A DNA stretch of 64,000 nt from Trichocoleus desertorum NBK24 (GTDB taxonomy: Bacteria; Cyanobacteriota; Cyanobacteriia; FACHB-46): NCBI RefSeq assembly GCF_030409055.1, contig NZ_CP116619.1, forward strand, positions 278,705 through 342,704. The letters run 5' to 3'. Positions 35,501-44,076 of the stretch are shown piece by piece. The stretch's first letter is position 1, and each line of letters begins with the position of its first letter. The notes under the pieces were generated by a model. It saw only the letters and a list, made by a program, of their open reading frames with translations, was not told where the DNA came from and did not search any database. A program made the translations under genes and the position numbers.

Positions 35501-36654
35501 ACTTAGTAGAGCGAGCTACCGGAGTTAAACCCGCCATCCTCTATGCCACGTTTGTGCCAGCGGCATTGCTCCCAGGTCAGGCTTTAGCAGCTAGCCCCAG
35601 CCAGCCTGAACCACGCGATGATGACCAATTAGAAATAATTCTGATCACTGCGAAGGGCAATCCGATTCGCCAACGGATTCCAGGCGCATCCAGAAAAACT
35701 GTGTTGCAGATGGCACAGCAGTTTCGGGATGACCTAACAGACCCTGCCAACCGCGACACGACAAGTTACTTGCCAGCGGCGCAGCAGTTGTATCAATGGC
35801 TCGTTGCCCCTATGGAAGCGGAGCTAAAAGCTAGAAAAGTCGAAAATATTGCCTTCATCATGGATACGGGACTGCGATCGCTCCCCATTGCAGCGCTGCA
35901 TAGTGGACAGCAGTTCTTGGTAGAGAAATACAGCTTGGGGATCATGCCCAGCTTGAGCTTGACGGAAACGCTTTACCAAGGTCTGAAACAGTCAGAAGTG
36001 CTGGCGATGGGAGCTTCTGAGTTTCGGGATCAACAACCATTGCCAGCGGTTCCTGTGGAATTGTCGGCCATCCAAGCAGGTTGGGCTGGGCAGACTTTCT
36101 TAAACGAAGCCTTCACCCTCAGAAATTTGGAGGCACAACGGCAACAACAGCCGTTTGAAATTATCCACCTAGCAACTCACGCGGAATTTAAGTCAGGTAG
36201 CCCTGACAATTCCTATATTCAGCTCTGGGATAAGAAGCTACGCCTCACTGATTTACCGGATTTGGGTTGGAATGACCCACCCGTTCAGTTGTTGGTGCTG
36301 AGTTCTTGTCGTACCGCTTTGGGCGATCGCGAAGCGGAGTTGGGGTTTGCGGGAGTCGCGTACCAGGCAGGAGTGAAATCGGTGCTAGCCAGCTTGTGGG
36401 CAGTAGATGACGAAGGCACCCTGGCGCTGATGAGCGGGTTTTATCAACAATTGAAGACGGCTCCCATCAAGACAGAAGCGTTACGACAAGCCCAATTAGC
36501 CATGATTCGTGGCCAAGTACAGGTAGACCAGGGTAAGCTGAGAAGTTCTGATGACAGTATGCCGCTGCCACCCGAATTGGCGAAGGTAGGAACTAAGGAT
36601 TTGGCTCATCCTTACTATTGGTCCGCTTTCACGATGATCGGTAGCCCTTGGTAA
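32548..36654 (+). CDS. Two-partner-secretion (hemagglutinin-type) protein with C-terminal CHAT protease
   Basis: This 1368-aa protein begins with a signal-like region (1-50), then a filamentous-hemagglutinin N-terminal TPS domain (about 75-250; VTPSGDRYDITGGQ, SFSQFGL, NIQNIL-type and NLYLLNPAGIIFG motifs). A beta-helix region follows to about 760, then a cadherin-like module (770-870; TLTVNGVPVVPGTTTLTPGD). A dense Pro-rich linker (about 871-935) leads to a CHAT domain (about 1000-1368). The catalytic dyad is present: His1211 in HLATHAEF and Cys1254 in LSSCRTALGD. TPS domains direct export by an FhaC-type outer-membrane channel, which is not encoded here. CHAT domains are caspase-like. A surface-exposed protease is inferred. 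Confidence 0.9.
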   Translation: MLHPILLPTLPLAHTAKLLPKAIALTLPGQALAIAVSLLNPASTLASPSAPEAFAPQPTTTPTALTSTQNTHESLRLLAQAIVPAGDGVGTTVTPSGDRYDITGGQRSGDGSNLFHSFSQFGLSQGQIANFLATPDIQNILARVVGGEASWIQGLIQVSGSNANLYLLNPAGIIFGTNASLNLPAAFTATTANAVGFGDQWFNAAGSNNYAALGGSPTSLAFTMAQPGAIANSGNLAVGSGQHLSLIGGTVVNGGNLTAPAGEITVAAVPGQSSVQLSQAGSLLSLQVQPLNPANSTAWTLPIPALPALLTGGDSRNATNIAVNAQGQVMLSGSGARLELHPGTALVAGKLDVSGAVGGTVRVLGDRIGVVGATLEASGMTQGGNILVGGNYQGKGPLPNASRTYISPGTVFNANANQSGDGGQVVVWADDTTGFSGKINARGAATGQGGSAEVSGKQTLLFRGEVDLSAPQGQTGTLLLDPVNITVVAGAGGPDDLQLADGQILAEDGGASSFTISEAALESLAGNTNVVLQASNDILLNPLSDTNLSFAIGVGSITFTADVDGVGGGSFSMPATNTIRTSGRSLTISGAELNLGNIDTSSTTTGGAVNLSALNTLTVGAINTSATGFTAPLGGSVNLTALSDIRFDSIDSRGINLGTGAGTGGDVAIATTRGTVSGLAVLANGATIDTAGSSDNASVSIQTAGGPDNLPFTVNSGTPLNGLTGTISGGTAPLTTGAFPILATGGLASGTPSGISISSVNTPPALGSAPTLPSTEFETPITFTYADLAPTLADVDLDNMTLVISSVPAGTLTVNGVPVVPGTTTLTPGDALVYTPAAGATGPTTAFTLAAGDAVSLSTPTAIAITIGSPPPPPPPLPPPPLPPLPPPSPPLPPPPEPPAPLPPPVPPSPLPPPTPTPAVQPALAAPLEGPPRRLPMELASLPCNSLDLDVYGLDERLSQEFETYLGKPRRGPNNNLTDICEHLDLVERATGVKPAILYATFVPAALLPGQALAASPSQPEPRDDDQLEIILITAKGNPIRQRIPGASRKTVLQMAQQFRDDLTDPANRDTTSYLPAAQQLYQWLVAPMEAELKARKVENIAFIMDTGLRSLPIAALHSGQQFLVEKYSLGIMPSLSLTETLYQGLKQSEVLAMGASEFRDQQPLPAVPVELSAIQAGWAGQTFLNEAFTLRNLEAQRQQQPFEIIHLATHAEFKSGSPDNSYIQLWDKKLRLTDLPDLGWNDPPVQLLVLSSCRTALGDREAELGFAGVAYQAGVKSVLASLWAVDDEGTLALMSGFYQQLKTAPIKTEALRQAQLAMIRGQVQVDQGKLRSSDDSMPLPPELAKVGTKDLAHPYYWSAFTMIGSPW

Positions 36655-37129
36655 GATAATGTGGCTAGCCCGCCGAAGAAGCTACTTTGATTGATTCTTT
36701 GACTGATGCAATTAATTTAGTTTGAGGAAAATTAATAATAAGTCCCGGTTTTTTTGATTTAAGGCTAGACCTGAGTCTTTGATTCCGCTAGATTTTTTAA
36801 TGTCCGGTGTGCTCTCTCTGTTGAAAAAGTCCTTAACCCTGAGCTGATGATCCGTCTCGATCTCTAAATTGCGGCGTAATTCTCAAATTTCTAATGACTT
36901 CTTGAGTAATACAGCCGCCCTTATTTTTGGGTGCTAGCCTACAGAATTAACCAAAGACTTAAGACATGTTGCCAAGACTGAGTTAAAACTTCAGTTTCTC
37001 TGGGTAAACAACGTGGATCGAGATCTAAACGTATCCTGATTAAGGAGAGTTGTGTGGCTACTGCCTGTGATTTGTGAGAAGGCAGTGCTCAATCTGGACT
37101 GAGGATTCCTTACCTTTTGGATGAGAGTG
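36655..37129. other. Intergenic region
   Basis: This 475-bp AT-rich spacer lies after the CHAT gene. It has a short T-run near 36752 and no recognisable gene, repeat or RNA. Confidence 0.5.
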
Positions 37130-38899
37130 ATGAGTGAAGCTGACACCCCGACGAATGGCCAAGAGCTGCCTGAACCAAACGATGTTAACGTTGCTGATTC
37201 TGCATCTGCGGACTTCAGTGCCGCTCCCATGGATTTGCCCCTGCGGCCGTCAGAGTTGCTAGAAGAAGACTGGCAAACCGTCAATTTTCCGAACGCGATT
37301 AGCATTGATGCGATCGCCCACCCGGTTCCTGAAGTAGAAGTCAGCACCGCGCAGCCTGAATCGTCGGAACTTACAGAGTCACTGGTTTCCCTCTCTCTGC
37401 CAGAGGTGAACGAGATTGTCACCATTATGCAAGAGCTGCAACAGCGCAATGGCTACTTGCTGAACCGGGTAACGCAGTTAGAAGTTGTGTTAAACGAGTG
37501 CCAAGTTACCCTCGAAGCCCAGGCTAGCCGCACTCAAGAGCAAGAAAGCATTCTGGCGCAACAAAGCGAAGAACTAACCTCAGCAGATGAGCATATTGCT
37601 CGCTTGATGCACGAACTAGAATGCTCGCACCAGGCTGCCCAGCGGCAACAGATTTTGGTAGAAACCATTACGGCCCAACTGGAAAATAGCCAAGAGCGGG
37701 TCGCCCAACTAGAACGTGAATGTGCTCTGACGCAACAGCGCTATAACGAGCAAACTCATGCGCTGATGCAAGCAGAAAATATTTGCCGAGACTTGCGATC
37801 GCGCCTACACCGCCAGCAACGCTACACCCTGCAATTTAAAGCAGCTCTAGAAAAGTGCTTAGATGTTAGCTCGCCTTGTCATGAAGCGCATCCTGACTTA
37901 GCCGCTGCCAGCACCACACCCAACGCCACCAAAGCTCCCGCAGCCACAAAAACTACAGCTGCATCAGACCCCGCGTTTCTGCCCAAAGTAGACTCAATTC
38001 AACCTTGGTCTGCTCAACCCTGGCTGATGGATACCGATCCAGAAGCGGCAGAAGCCTTTAGCGCATCCGAGTCCCCGCTACATGGGACACCAGACACCAC
38101 ATTCTCGGATTGGTCAGGCTTAGACTCTGAATCTACGGCTGACTCTCTACTAGAATTACCTCCCTCGATCGCGCCCATTTTTCAAGATCTGTTGGCATCC
38201 CCTACGGCGGAGGCAGCAGAAGCGGCAGAAGCAGAGGCTCTTAACGCCAATCACCCCCTCTGGAATCAAGCAGCCATTGATTCTCAAGATCAGCTATCCA
38301 TCAGCTACAACCTCAAGAAAAAAGCAGAGGCAGCAGAAGCAGAAGCAGAAGCAGCGGAGAGCCCAACTGTAAACCCATCGCCTGAAACACAAGAAGAAAT
38401 TCCTGCGGCTGAAAGAACTGAAGAGCCTGAATTTACCGAGCCTACCGTCCTGCTGGAATCTGACCCTAGCCCTGAGCTAGAGGCGATCGCGCCATCCTAT
38501 GCACTCGATTGGGAAGAAGATTTGCCAGAGGAATTGGTACCCGCACTGCCAGAACCCACTAGCTCTGTCACGGCCCCTGTAGACGACGTGGAAGCCTCCA
38601 TCACCGCCTTGACTGGAGCGGATGTTCATGAGGAAGAAGAACTTTGGCACGACTTAGCCAAGCTAATCGATGTCTCAGAAGCGGCATCTGGTTCTGGTTC
38701 GCAGACTCAGGTAGAAACCACAGCTCCATATAGCGCTGAATCTGAAGCGATCGCAGACTCGGAAGAGTCAACTAATCCAAGTTCTTTCACCTTTTCCTCC
38801 AGTTGGCCATCTCCCACGCTGCATCCACTACGCTCTCACAAAAAGCGTTCTTCAATGGCGGCAGTAGAGTTACCCAGCTTTCCCCAGCGCCGCTCCTAG
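37130..38899 (+). CDS. Acidic coiled-coil protein with Ala/Glu repeats
   Basis: This 589-aa protein has an acidic disordered start (1-85), a coiled coil (about 90-240; NEIVTIMQELQQRNGYLLNR through LRSRLHRQQRYTLQFKAALEKCL), and a long acidic disordered C-terminus. The last contains two Ala/Glu runs (AAEAAEAEA and KKKAEAAEAEAEAAE). The LRSRLHRQQRYTLQFKAALE segment looks like the conserved core. There are no membrane spans. A structural or adaptor role is plausible, but no function is known. ATG 37130 (MSEADT) is preferred over one three codons upstream. Confidence 0.7.
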   Translation: MSEADTPTNGQELPEPNDVNVADSASADFSAAPMDLPLRPSELLEEDWQTVNFPNAISIDAIAHPVPEVEVSTAQPESSELTESLVSLSLPEVNEIVTIMQELQQRNGYLLNRVTQLEVVLNECQVTLEAQASRTQEQESILAQQSEELTSADEHIARLMHELECSHQAAQRQQILVETITAQLENSQERVAQLERECALTQQRYNEQTHALMQAENICRDLRSRLHRQQRYTLQFKAALEKCLDVSSPCHEAHPDLAAASTTPNATKAPAATKTTAASDPAFLPKVDSIQPWSAQPWLMDTDPEAAEAFSASESPLHGTPDTTFSDWSGLDSESTADSLLELPPSIAPIFQDLLASPTAEAAEAAEAEALNANHPLWNQAAIDSQDQLSISYNLKKKAEAAEAEAEAAESPTVNPSPETQEEIPAAERTEEPEFTEPTVLLESDPSPELEAIAPSYALDWEEDLPEELVPALPEPTSSVTAPVDDVEASITALTGADVHEEEELWHDLAKLIDVSEAASGSGSQTQVETTAPYSAESEAIADSEESTNPSSFTFSSSWPSPTLHPLRSHKKRSSMAAVELPSFPQRRS

Positions 38900-38922
38900 T
38901 TGGATTGGAACCTAACCCCCAG

Positions 38923-38944
38923 CCCCTTCCCTACAGGGAAGGGG
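38923..38944. terminator. GC-rich hairpin between convergent genes
   Basis: CCCCTTCCC and GGGAAGGGG form a 9-bp stem around TACA, which could end both convergent genes. The surrounding CCTAACCCCCAGCCCCTTCC text is a dispersed repeat I associate with cyanobacterial genomes. Confidence 0.55.
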
Positions 38945-38970
38945 AGCAAGATTTCAAGAACTTATGCTGA

Positions 38971-41154
38971 TTAACCTTTTTTGCCTGCCAAAGGACTGCT
39001 AGGGCTAGTAGGGCCAACCGGGGCACTTGAGGTGATATTAGGCTGCGATGTGAATGAGTTGGGTAGCGATCGCCTAAATTCGACTTGGGGACGGCCCAAG
39101 CCAGCGGTTAACGCATAGTTCCAGCTCAGCAACCACAACCAGAAGCCAGGATAGTGCGCCTCTAACCAAGGTTGGCTCCAACGAGTGAGTTGAGGCAGCC
39201 AACTACCCACCAAACCGCTCATCAACGCAGCAACGGTAAAGCTCACATAGCTGCCAATCCAACGGAAAAAGTCTTTCGGGCCAGCCAGTTGCCAAATCCA
39301 AACGAGCAAGGCGGGGTTTTGCCATGCGGCTCGGATAGCCATGCGGTTAAACGACAGCCAATCAGCCCGGTCTTTGATGAACGCATCTGCTACGGCTGGA
39401 GATTCCCCTGCCAGAATGCCAAAGAAGGTATTGAGCATAGCGTTAATCCTCTCTGGCGGCAGGAAGCGGTGAGTCGGCACCATCATGCCTTTAGAGAACA
39501 GCCAAGTCACAGAGACATTACTTTGAAACGTATGAATTTGGTTGAGGTGCTTAGCCTTGAGCAGATCGTGCTGCAAAGCCGTGTCCAGCAGATGAGTTAA
39601 ACGGCCTAAATTCCGCACCAGTGAGCCAAATCCAGTGAAAACTAAGGGAGACTGCAATGAAGCCGCATCCCCGATCGCCACCAACCGATCGAAAGCCACC
39701 TGGCGATCGCGACTGCCCACCGTGAAGTGACCCGGAATATAACCAAACGTCGGTTTACGCCACACTAGCTGATCCATATCGCAGCGGCGATACTCTGGCA
39801 GAATCGTAAAAAAGTCCTCGTACATCTCCAGCAACGAGCCAGGATTGTCGGGATGTACCTGATGGTAGTGGAACAGATAAATCGTGATTTCCTCACCCTG
39901 AGCCGGGAACAGCTCCCAAATCAATTGTCGCCCCTTGGAAATGTCCCCATGGCTGTTGAGGACATCCCCATACTTCGCATCCCAGACCTCTGGCTCAAAA
40001 CCACTCGCGATCGCGGCTCCTACGGTCGGGCAAACACTGTCAAAGGCTCGACCACCGTTGAGTTGCCAAGCGATCGGGGAGGCGGTTCCCATCGCATCAA
40101 CCAACAAGCGTCCTGTAACCTGTTTGGGCGATCGCGTCGGTAAGTGAGTCAACGTCACCGTTACCTGTTCAGTACTGACATCAGCCCGGACAAACTCAGT
40201 TTCGTCCCAAATTTCGCCCCCTGCCGCCCGGAATTTGTCGCCACAAACTCGCAACAGCTTCTCGGCATCAATCCCGACATTGAGCACCGTCGGCGTGTGC
40301 AGAATTGGAGCCTTGGCTTGGGGCGGGTTATTAGCATCAAAAAACTTATGAAACCCGTCGATATATTCCCTAGCAATTACAGATTCAAAGTCAGCGGGCG
40401 TAAACAGCCCCAAATCAATCAAGCTTTGGAATTCATCGCGAGAAATATTCCATTCTCGGTTCATGCGACCAAAGGGCAAGCGCTCCACCAACAGCACCCG
40501 GTAGCCCAGCCGAGCCATCACCGCAGCATGAATCACCCCCAAAGCGCCACCAATGTAGATCAAGTCGTAATCAAAGGCGTTGGGTTTTTGCGACTCTGAA
40601 TTGCTCGTGCCTAAGCCTTCAGTGCTAGCTTCTGAGCGAAAAATTACTTGTTTTGGTTGCTGAGGATTACGCACGCCCTCACGCCAGCGTTGCTCCCACC
40701 AGTAGACACGGGTTAGGTCATATTCCCCATTCGGCATTTTCTGGAAGAACTTCACCGTCTGCGGGTAGCGAGAAGCAAGAGCCTCAAAGATCGATTGCTG
40801 CGTCAAGTCGATCGCAGGCGGCACTGGGTACTGATTGGGAAACTGCTGCCTAATTGCGGTCGTGAGGTGCTGGAGGAATTTTTGCTCTCCTGGAATTGCT
40901 GTTTCTGCCCACCGAAAAATCTTTAAATACGTCGTTCGCTGTAAAGACCAGACAAAAACCGACAGCTCTGAGTCTAGGGCACTCGTTGGGTCTGAAATCG
41001 TCTTAGATGCTGTTGTAGTCCTGCAACAACTGAGGCGGAAGCCGTTTGGCGTTACAATCTTCTCGCCCAACTCTGGGTGAAAGTCTTGCTGTAACCATCG
41101 ACACACACCCTCTGTATCTGGGGTAGGAACTTCAATGTAAAGAATTTCTTTCAT
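38971..41154 (-). CDS. cruA: CruA/CruP-family lycopene cyclase-like FAD protein
   Basis: This 727-aa flavoprotein matches the CruA/CruP cyclase family of cyanobacteria and green sulfur bacteria, in which CruA cyclises lycopene for carotenoid synthesis. After an N-terminal domain (1-200) comes the dinucleotide-binding strand YDLIYIGGALGVIHAAVMA and EWNISRDEFQSLIDLGL. Family motifs follow: LLVDAMGTASPIAWQ, AIGDAASLQSPLVFTGFGSL and a Trp-rich hydrophobic C-terminus. The long N- and C-terminal parts fit CruA better than the shorter CruP, but sequence alone does not separate them. ATG 41154 follows a GTG at 41157. It stands alone, convergent with the coiled-coil gene. Confidence 0.75.
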   Translation of the reverse strand: MKEILYIEVPTPDTEGVCRWLQQDFHPELGEKIVTPNGFRLSCCRTTTASKTISDPTSALDSELSVFVWSLQRTTYLKIFRWAETAIPGEQKFLQHLTTAIRQQFPNQYPVPPAIDLTQQSIFEALASRYPQTVKFFQKMPNGEYDLTRVYWWEQRWREGVRNPQQPKQVIFRSEASTEGLGTSNSESQKPNAFDYDLIYIGGALGVIHAAVMARLGYRVLLVERLPFGRMNREWNISRDEFQSLIDLGLFTPADFESVIAREYIDGFHKFFDANNPPQAKAPILHTPTVLNVGIDAEKLLRVCGDKFRAAGGEIWDETEFVRADVSTEQVTVTLTHLPTRSPKQVTGRLLVDAMGTASPIAWQLNGGRAFDSVCPTVGAAIASGFEPEVWDAKYGDVLNSHGDISKGRQLIWELFPAQGEEITIYLFHYHQVHPDNPGSLLEMYEDFFTILPEYRRCDMDQLVWRKPTFGYIPGHFTVGSRDRQVAFDRLVAIGDAASLQSPLVFTGFGSLVRNLGRLTHLLDTALQHDLLKAKHLNQIHTFQSNVSVTWLFSKGMMVPTHRFLPPERINAMLNTFFGILAGESPAVADAFIKDRADWLSFNRMAIRAAWQNPALLVWIWQLAGPKDFFRWIGSYVSFTVAALMSGLVGSWLPQLTRWSQPWLEAHYPGFWLWLLSWNYALTAGLGRPQVEFRRSLPNSFTSQPNITSSAPVGPTSPSSPLAGKKG

Positions 41155-41313
41155 CACGAGGATTTTATGGGGGATTTACTCCAGCAAATTACGTAGTAAG
41201 GCAGGGTTGACAGAACCCAAAATTACGTTAAACTTCCGAATACTAAATTACTTAAGAAACTTTACAACATTCTCATATAGCTTTCAGGCGGCGATCGCCT
41301 TGATTAACTAGCC

Positions 41314-41547
41314 ATGAATTATCCCATCCCTGTGAATCCTGAAGAAATTGTTGCGCTTCGCCAAGAACAAGTTGACGAAGAACTGGTAGCTGCCGCGATC
41401 GCGGGTGTAGTCTTGATTACACGTTCTGAAGGCCGCTCCTTAGCAGATTTAACAACAGAAGTGCTCAAAGATGACAGCCTGCTAGATGCAGCTCAACGGC
41501 GCTGGCTCAGCGACATCGTGGCTCAAGCCTGGGAAAGCCTACCATAG
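41314..41547 (+). CDS. Small conserved hypothetical protein
   Basis: This 77-aa acidic helical protein has no known motif. Its sequence (residues 1-20 MNYPIPVNPEEIVALRQEQV, then LVAAAIAGVVLITRSEGRSL) suggests two or three helices. I believe similar short proteins are widespread in cyanobacteria, but no function is known. It lies 58 bp upstream of the PAP2 phosphatase on the same strand and may be co-transcribed with it. ATG is at 41314. Confidence 0.65.
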   Translation: MNYPIPVNPEEIVALRQEQVDEELVAAAIAGVVLITRSEGRSLADLTTEVLKDDSLLDAAQRRWLSDIVAQAWESLP

Positions 41548-41605
41548 TTCTAGAAACAGTTCTGCATTCATTACGTTTAAGAGCGCTAAAGCGAACAAGC
41601 GATTC

Positions 41606-42346
41606 ATGCAAGACCTAAGTGCCCAAATTATTCGAGCTTGGCGCGAGCATGTAGGCCCCAAGCTGTTGCCGCTGCTGTCTACAGTGCGACTGGGTGGATT
41701 AGTGCTGGCAGGTTTGGCTCTCTGGGGCTTTGCCGAAATAGCCGATGAAGTTTTAGAAAAAGAAACACAAGCATTCGACACGACCATTTTGCTGAGCCTG
41801 CGGGAGCTACATAACCCCCTGCTCGATCGCCTCATGATCGCGATTACGTTTCTTGGAGAGCCAACAGAACTAACTATTCTGAGTTTGGCTTTGGGTGCTT
41901 GGCTGGTGTGGCGAGGCCAACGCTCTGAAGCGACTACATTGGCGATCGCGGCAGCAGGGGCAGCGGGGCTGAATATATTACTGAAGGATGTATTTGCTCG
42001 TGCCCGTCCTGCTTTGTGGCAGCGGATTGTGGATGTGCGATATTACAGCTTCCCCAGTGGTCATGCCATGTTGTCGGTGGTGGTCTATGGTCTGCTGGGC
42101 TATTTGCTAGCTACTCACTTTAGACGCTGGCGCATCGGCATTTTAGTTGCAACGGTGGTTATAATTGCCGCGATCGGGTTGAGTCGGCTCTATCTGGGTG
42201 TTCACTGGCCTACAGATGTTTTGGCGGGCTACGCAGCGGGTTTGGTCTGGTTACTAACCTGCATCCTCAGCATCGAAATCTGGCGACACCGAGCCGCAAT
42301 GCGAACTCAAGAAGCAGAACGCTCAAGGTCTACTATTGCTAAGTGA
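41606..42346 (+). CDS. PAP2-family membrane phosphatase
   Basis: This 246-aa integral membrane protein has about five helices and the three PAP2 motifs: KDVFARARP, SFPSGHAM (catalytic His) and SRLYLGVHWPTDVLAGY. Such enzymes dephosphorylate lipid phosphates such as undecaprenyl pyrophosphate or phosphatidate. The substrate cannot be told from sequence. ATG 41606 is chosen over an upstream in-frame start overlapping the small hypothetical gene. Confidence 0.9.
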   Translation: MQDLSAQIIRAWREHVGPKLLPLLSTVRLGGLVLAGLALWGFAEIADEVLEKETQAFDTTILLSLRELHNPLLDRLMIAITFLGEPTELTILSLALGAWLVWRGQRSEATTLAIAAAGAAGLNILLKDVFARARPALWQRIVDVRYYSFPSGHAMLSVVVYGLLGYLLATHFRRWRIGILVATVVIIAAIGLSRLYLGVHWPTDVLAGYAAGLVWLLTCILSIEIWRHRAAMRTQEAERSRSTIAK

Positions 42347-42634
42347 GAGAGGGCGATCGCTCTCGGTTAGCTTTGATCAAGTACCATCACTTCAGCAGAG
42401 TTTCGTATTCACCGTGAGTGCCAATCCAGAACCAATAATAGTCCTCACCTTTTTTCAAAGCTAATGCCCGATAACCTGCACTTATACGCGCAGACCAAAG
42501 ATTCTTACCTACCTTTTTGAAATGTAAAGAAGGATGCAGCGAATTTTCTTGCCAAAGTTGATACGCCTACCAATTTAAATTAGGCAGAGGGGAGATAAGC
42601 TAGGCTGAGAGGAGTTGTTTCGTCTGCTCTGCTG

Positions 42635-43147
42635 ATGGCTGGTGTCACCTCAATCGACGTGAAGGAAAGTTTGGATGAGCTCGTAGAACAGTTGCGCCAA
42701 GCGGCGACGCCAACTGCCAAAGAACGCTTGCAAGTGCTCTACTGGCTCAAACAAGAGCAGGCACCGAGTATCAGCACGATCGCTCAAGCGGTGGGAAAGC
42801 ATCGAAATACGGTACAAACCTGGTTATCGATGTACCGAGAAGGGGGACTCGCAGCGATGCTGGACGTGAAGAAATCATCTGGAAGGGCGCGGGTGATTCC
42901 GCAATGGGCGGAAGCGGCCCTAGCCAAACGCCTACAAGAACCTAATCATGGATTTCAAAGTTACGGAGCAGTGCAGCAGTGGTTGGCTCAGACGCTGGGG
43001 ATAGAGGCGCAGTATCACGCGGTCTATCAAATGACTCGCTATCGACTTCAAGCCAAACTGAAAGTGGCCCGTCCTCAAAATTGTCGGCAAGACCCTCAGC
43101 AGCGAGAGGCGTTTAAGCAAACCTTGCAGACGACCTCAGCCTGCTGA
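42635..43147 (+). CDS. IS630-like transposase, N-terminal half (OrfA, copy 2)
   Basis: This 170-aa helix-turn-helix half equals copy 1 in length and ends at the equivalent TGA. Differences include DVKESL for EVNESL near the start and AALAKRLQEPNHG for EALAKRLQDPNHG. These show divergence between the copies while the open frame is kept. Confidence 0.88.
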   Translation: MAGVTSIDVKESLDELVEQLRQAATPTAKERLQVLYWLKQEQAPSISTIAQAVGKHRNTVQTWLSMYREGGLAAMLDVKKSSGRARVIPQWAEAALAKRLQEPNHGFQSYGAVQQWLAQTLGIEAQYHAVYQMTRYRLQAKLKVARPQNCRQDPQQREAFKQTLQTTSAC

Positions 43148-43710
43148 GTCAGTACGCTGACCCAGGGCAGGAGGGCAAGCGCCCGATTCGCTACTTTGCT
43201 CAAGATGAGAGCCGCTTTGGACTGCACACGCTCATTGGACGCTTGATTACAGCTTGTGGAGTCAAGCCGATTGGACAGTGGCAGTGGTTGTTCAAAGCCT
43301 TCTGGCTCTATGGAGCGGTCGAACCTGCAACCGGAGAATCCTTTTTTCTGCAATTTTCCCATGTCGATACCGAGTGCTATCAGCGCTTCTTGGATGAGTT
43401 TTCTCAGGCTTATCCCGATAGCCTCAATATTGTTCAAGTCGATAACGGACGGTTCCACAAGGGCCAGGGTCTAGTGGTGCCAGAGAACATCATTCTGTTG
43501 TTTCAACCGCCTTACTGTCCAGAGCTAAATCCGGTGGAGCGATTGTGGGAACATCTCAAGGCAGATCTCAAATGGGCCTCGTTCAAGACGTTGGCTCAAC
43601 TCCAAACCAAAGTCGATCAACTCTTGGCTGAGTTAAGGCCTGAAGTGATTGCTTCCATCACAGGTTATCCCTTTATCTTGGAGGCTCTATCTGCCTTGAA
43701 CGCTGTTTAA
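43117..43710 (+). CDS. IS630-like transposase, catalytic DDE half (OrfB, copy 2)
   Basis: The -1 frame is open from 43117. It carries the three catalytic residues in FAQDESRFG, VQVDNGRFHKG and PELNPVERLWEHLK. Residue differences from copy 1 (for example RPEVIASITGY versus TPEEVASITGY) leave the frame and active site intact. The coordinates are the open frame; the true start depends on frameshifting. Confidence 0.82.
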   Translation, partial: ANLADDLSLLSQYADPGQEGKRPIRYFAQDESRFGLHTLIGRLITACGVKPIGQWQWLFKAFWLYGAVEPATGESFFLQFSHVDTECYQRFLDEFSQAYPDSLNIVQVDNGRFHKGQGLVVPENIILLFQPPYCPELNPVERLWEHLKADLKWASFKTLAQLQTKVDQLLAELRPEVIASITGYPFILEALSALNAV

Positions 43711-43774
43711 ATTGGTAGCCTTTTGAGCTTGTTCCTTCGCTTCTGGAGTCAGCTTTGCATAAGCTTTCCAGAAG

Positions 43775-43996
43775 TCAGCCGTCGCGAAGGACTTCATCTA
43801 GATCTCTCACTTGGTTTGCTGCAACTTCTGACTCTGCTTGGGCAATTAGGCGATCGAGTTTCCCAGATGTGAAATCAGCTTCAATTTGTTGATCCCACAT
43901 CTCATCTAAATAATCCTGAAGCCAAATTGCAAGCTGACGAATATCGTTTTCTGGCAATTGTTTGATAGCTGCTTCGATTTCTGGTAGCTCAGTCAT
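43775..43996 (-). CDS. Antitoxin of the disrupted RelE/ParE-type module
   Basis: This 73-aa acidic protein has the organisation of a type II antitoxin: an N-terminal helix pair (LPEIEAAIKQLPENDIRQLA) and a C-terminal tail that would wrap the toxin (DFTSGKLDRLIAQAESE). It overlaps the toxin start by 23 nt on the same strand, the usual antitoxin-first order. The toxin downstream is split by an IS, so this is now an orphan antitoxin. ATG 43996 is the start. Confidence 0.8.
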   Translation of the reverse strand: MTELPEIEAAIKQLPENDIRQLAIWLQDYLDEMWDQQIEADFTSGKLDRLIAQAESEVAANQVRDLDEVLRDG

Positions 43997-44076
43997 AGAG
44001 AAGGCTGTTCTAAGTTACTTCTATGCTAATGTGCAACACTTTGCAAATTTCTAAATTGCGATTAAATTCCCCTCGC

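Larger units (their letters stand above)
42568..43717 (+). mobile_element. IS630-like insertion sequence, copy 2 (1150 bp)
   Basis: This copy has the same length and the same 12-bp ends (TACCAATTTAAA / TTTAAATTGGTA) as copy 1. It is flanked by GCC at 42565-42567 and GCC at 43718-43720. It carries the same two overlapping frames, with scattered base and residue differences from copy 1, so the copies are related but not a very recent duplicate. It sits inside a toxin gene. Confidence 0.92.
42387..43797 (-). pseudogene. RelE/ParE-superfamily toxin, split by an IS630-like element
   Basis: The toxin starts at ATG 43797, overlapping the antitoxin gene by 23 nt, and reads MKSFATADFWKAYAKLTPEA before the IS. 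The remainder, on the far side of the IS, reads LHPSLHFKKVGKNLWSARIS, then GYRALALKKG and WIGTHGEYETLL, ending at TGA 42387. These are typical RelE/ParE (HigB-like) toxin motifs for a protein of about 85 residues. Removing the 1150-bp element and one 3-bp repeat restores a continuous frame (K-A-Y-Q at the junction). The toxin is therefore inactivated by a fairly clean insertion while its antitoxin remains. Confidence 0.85.
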
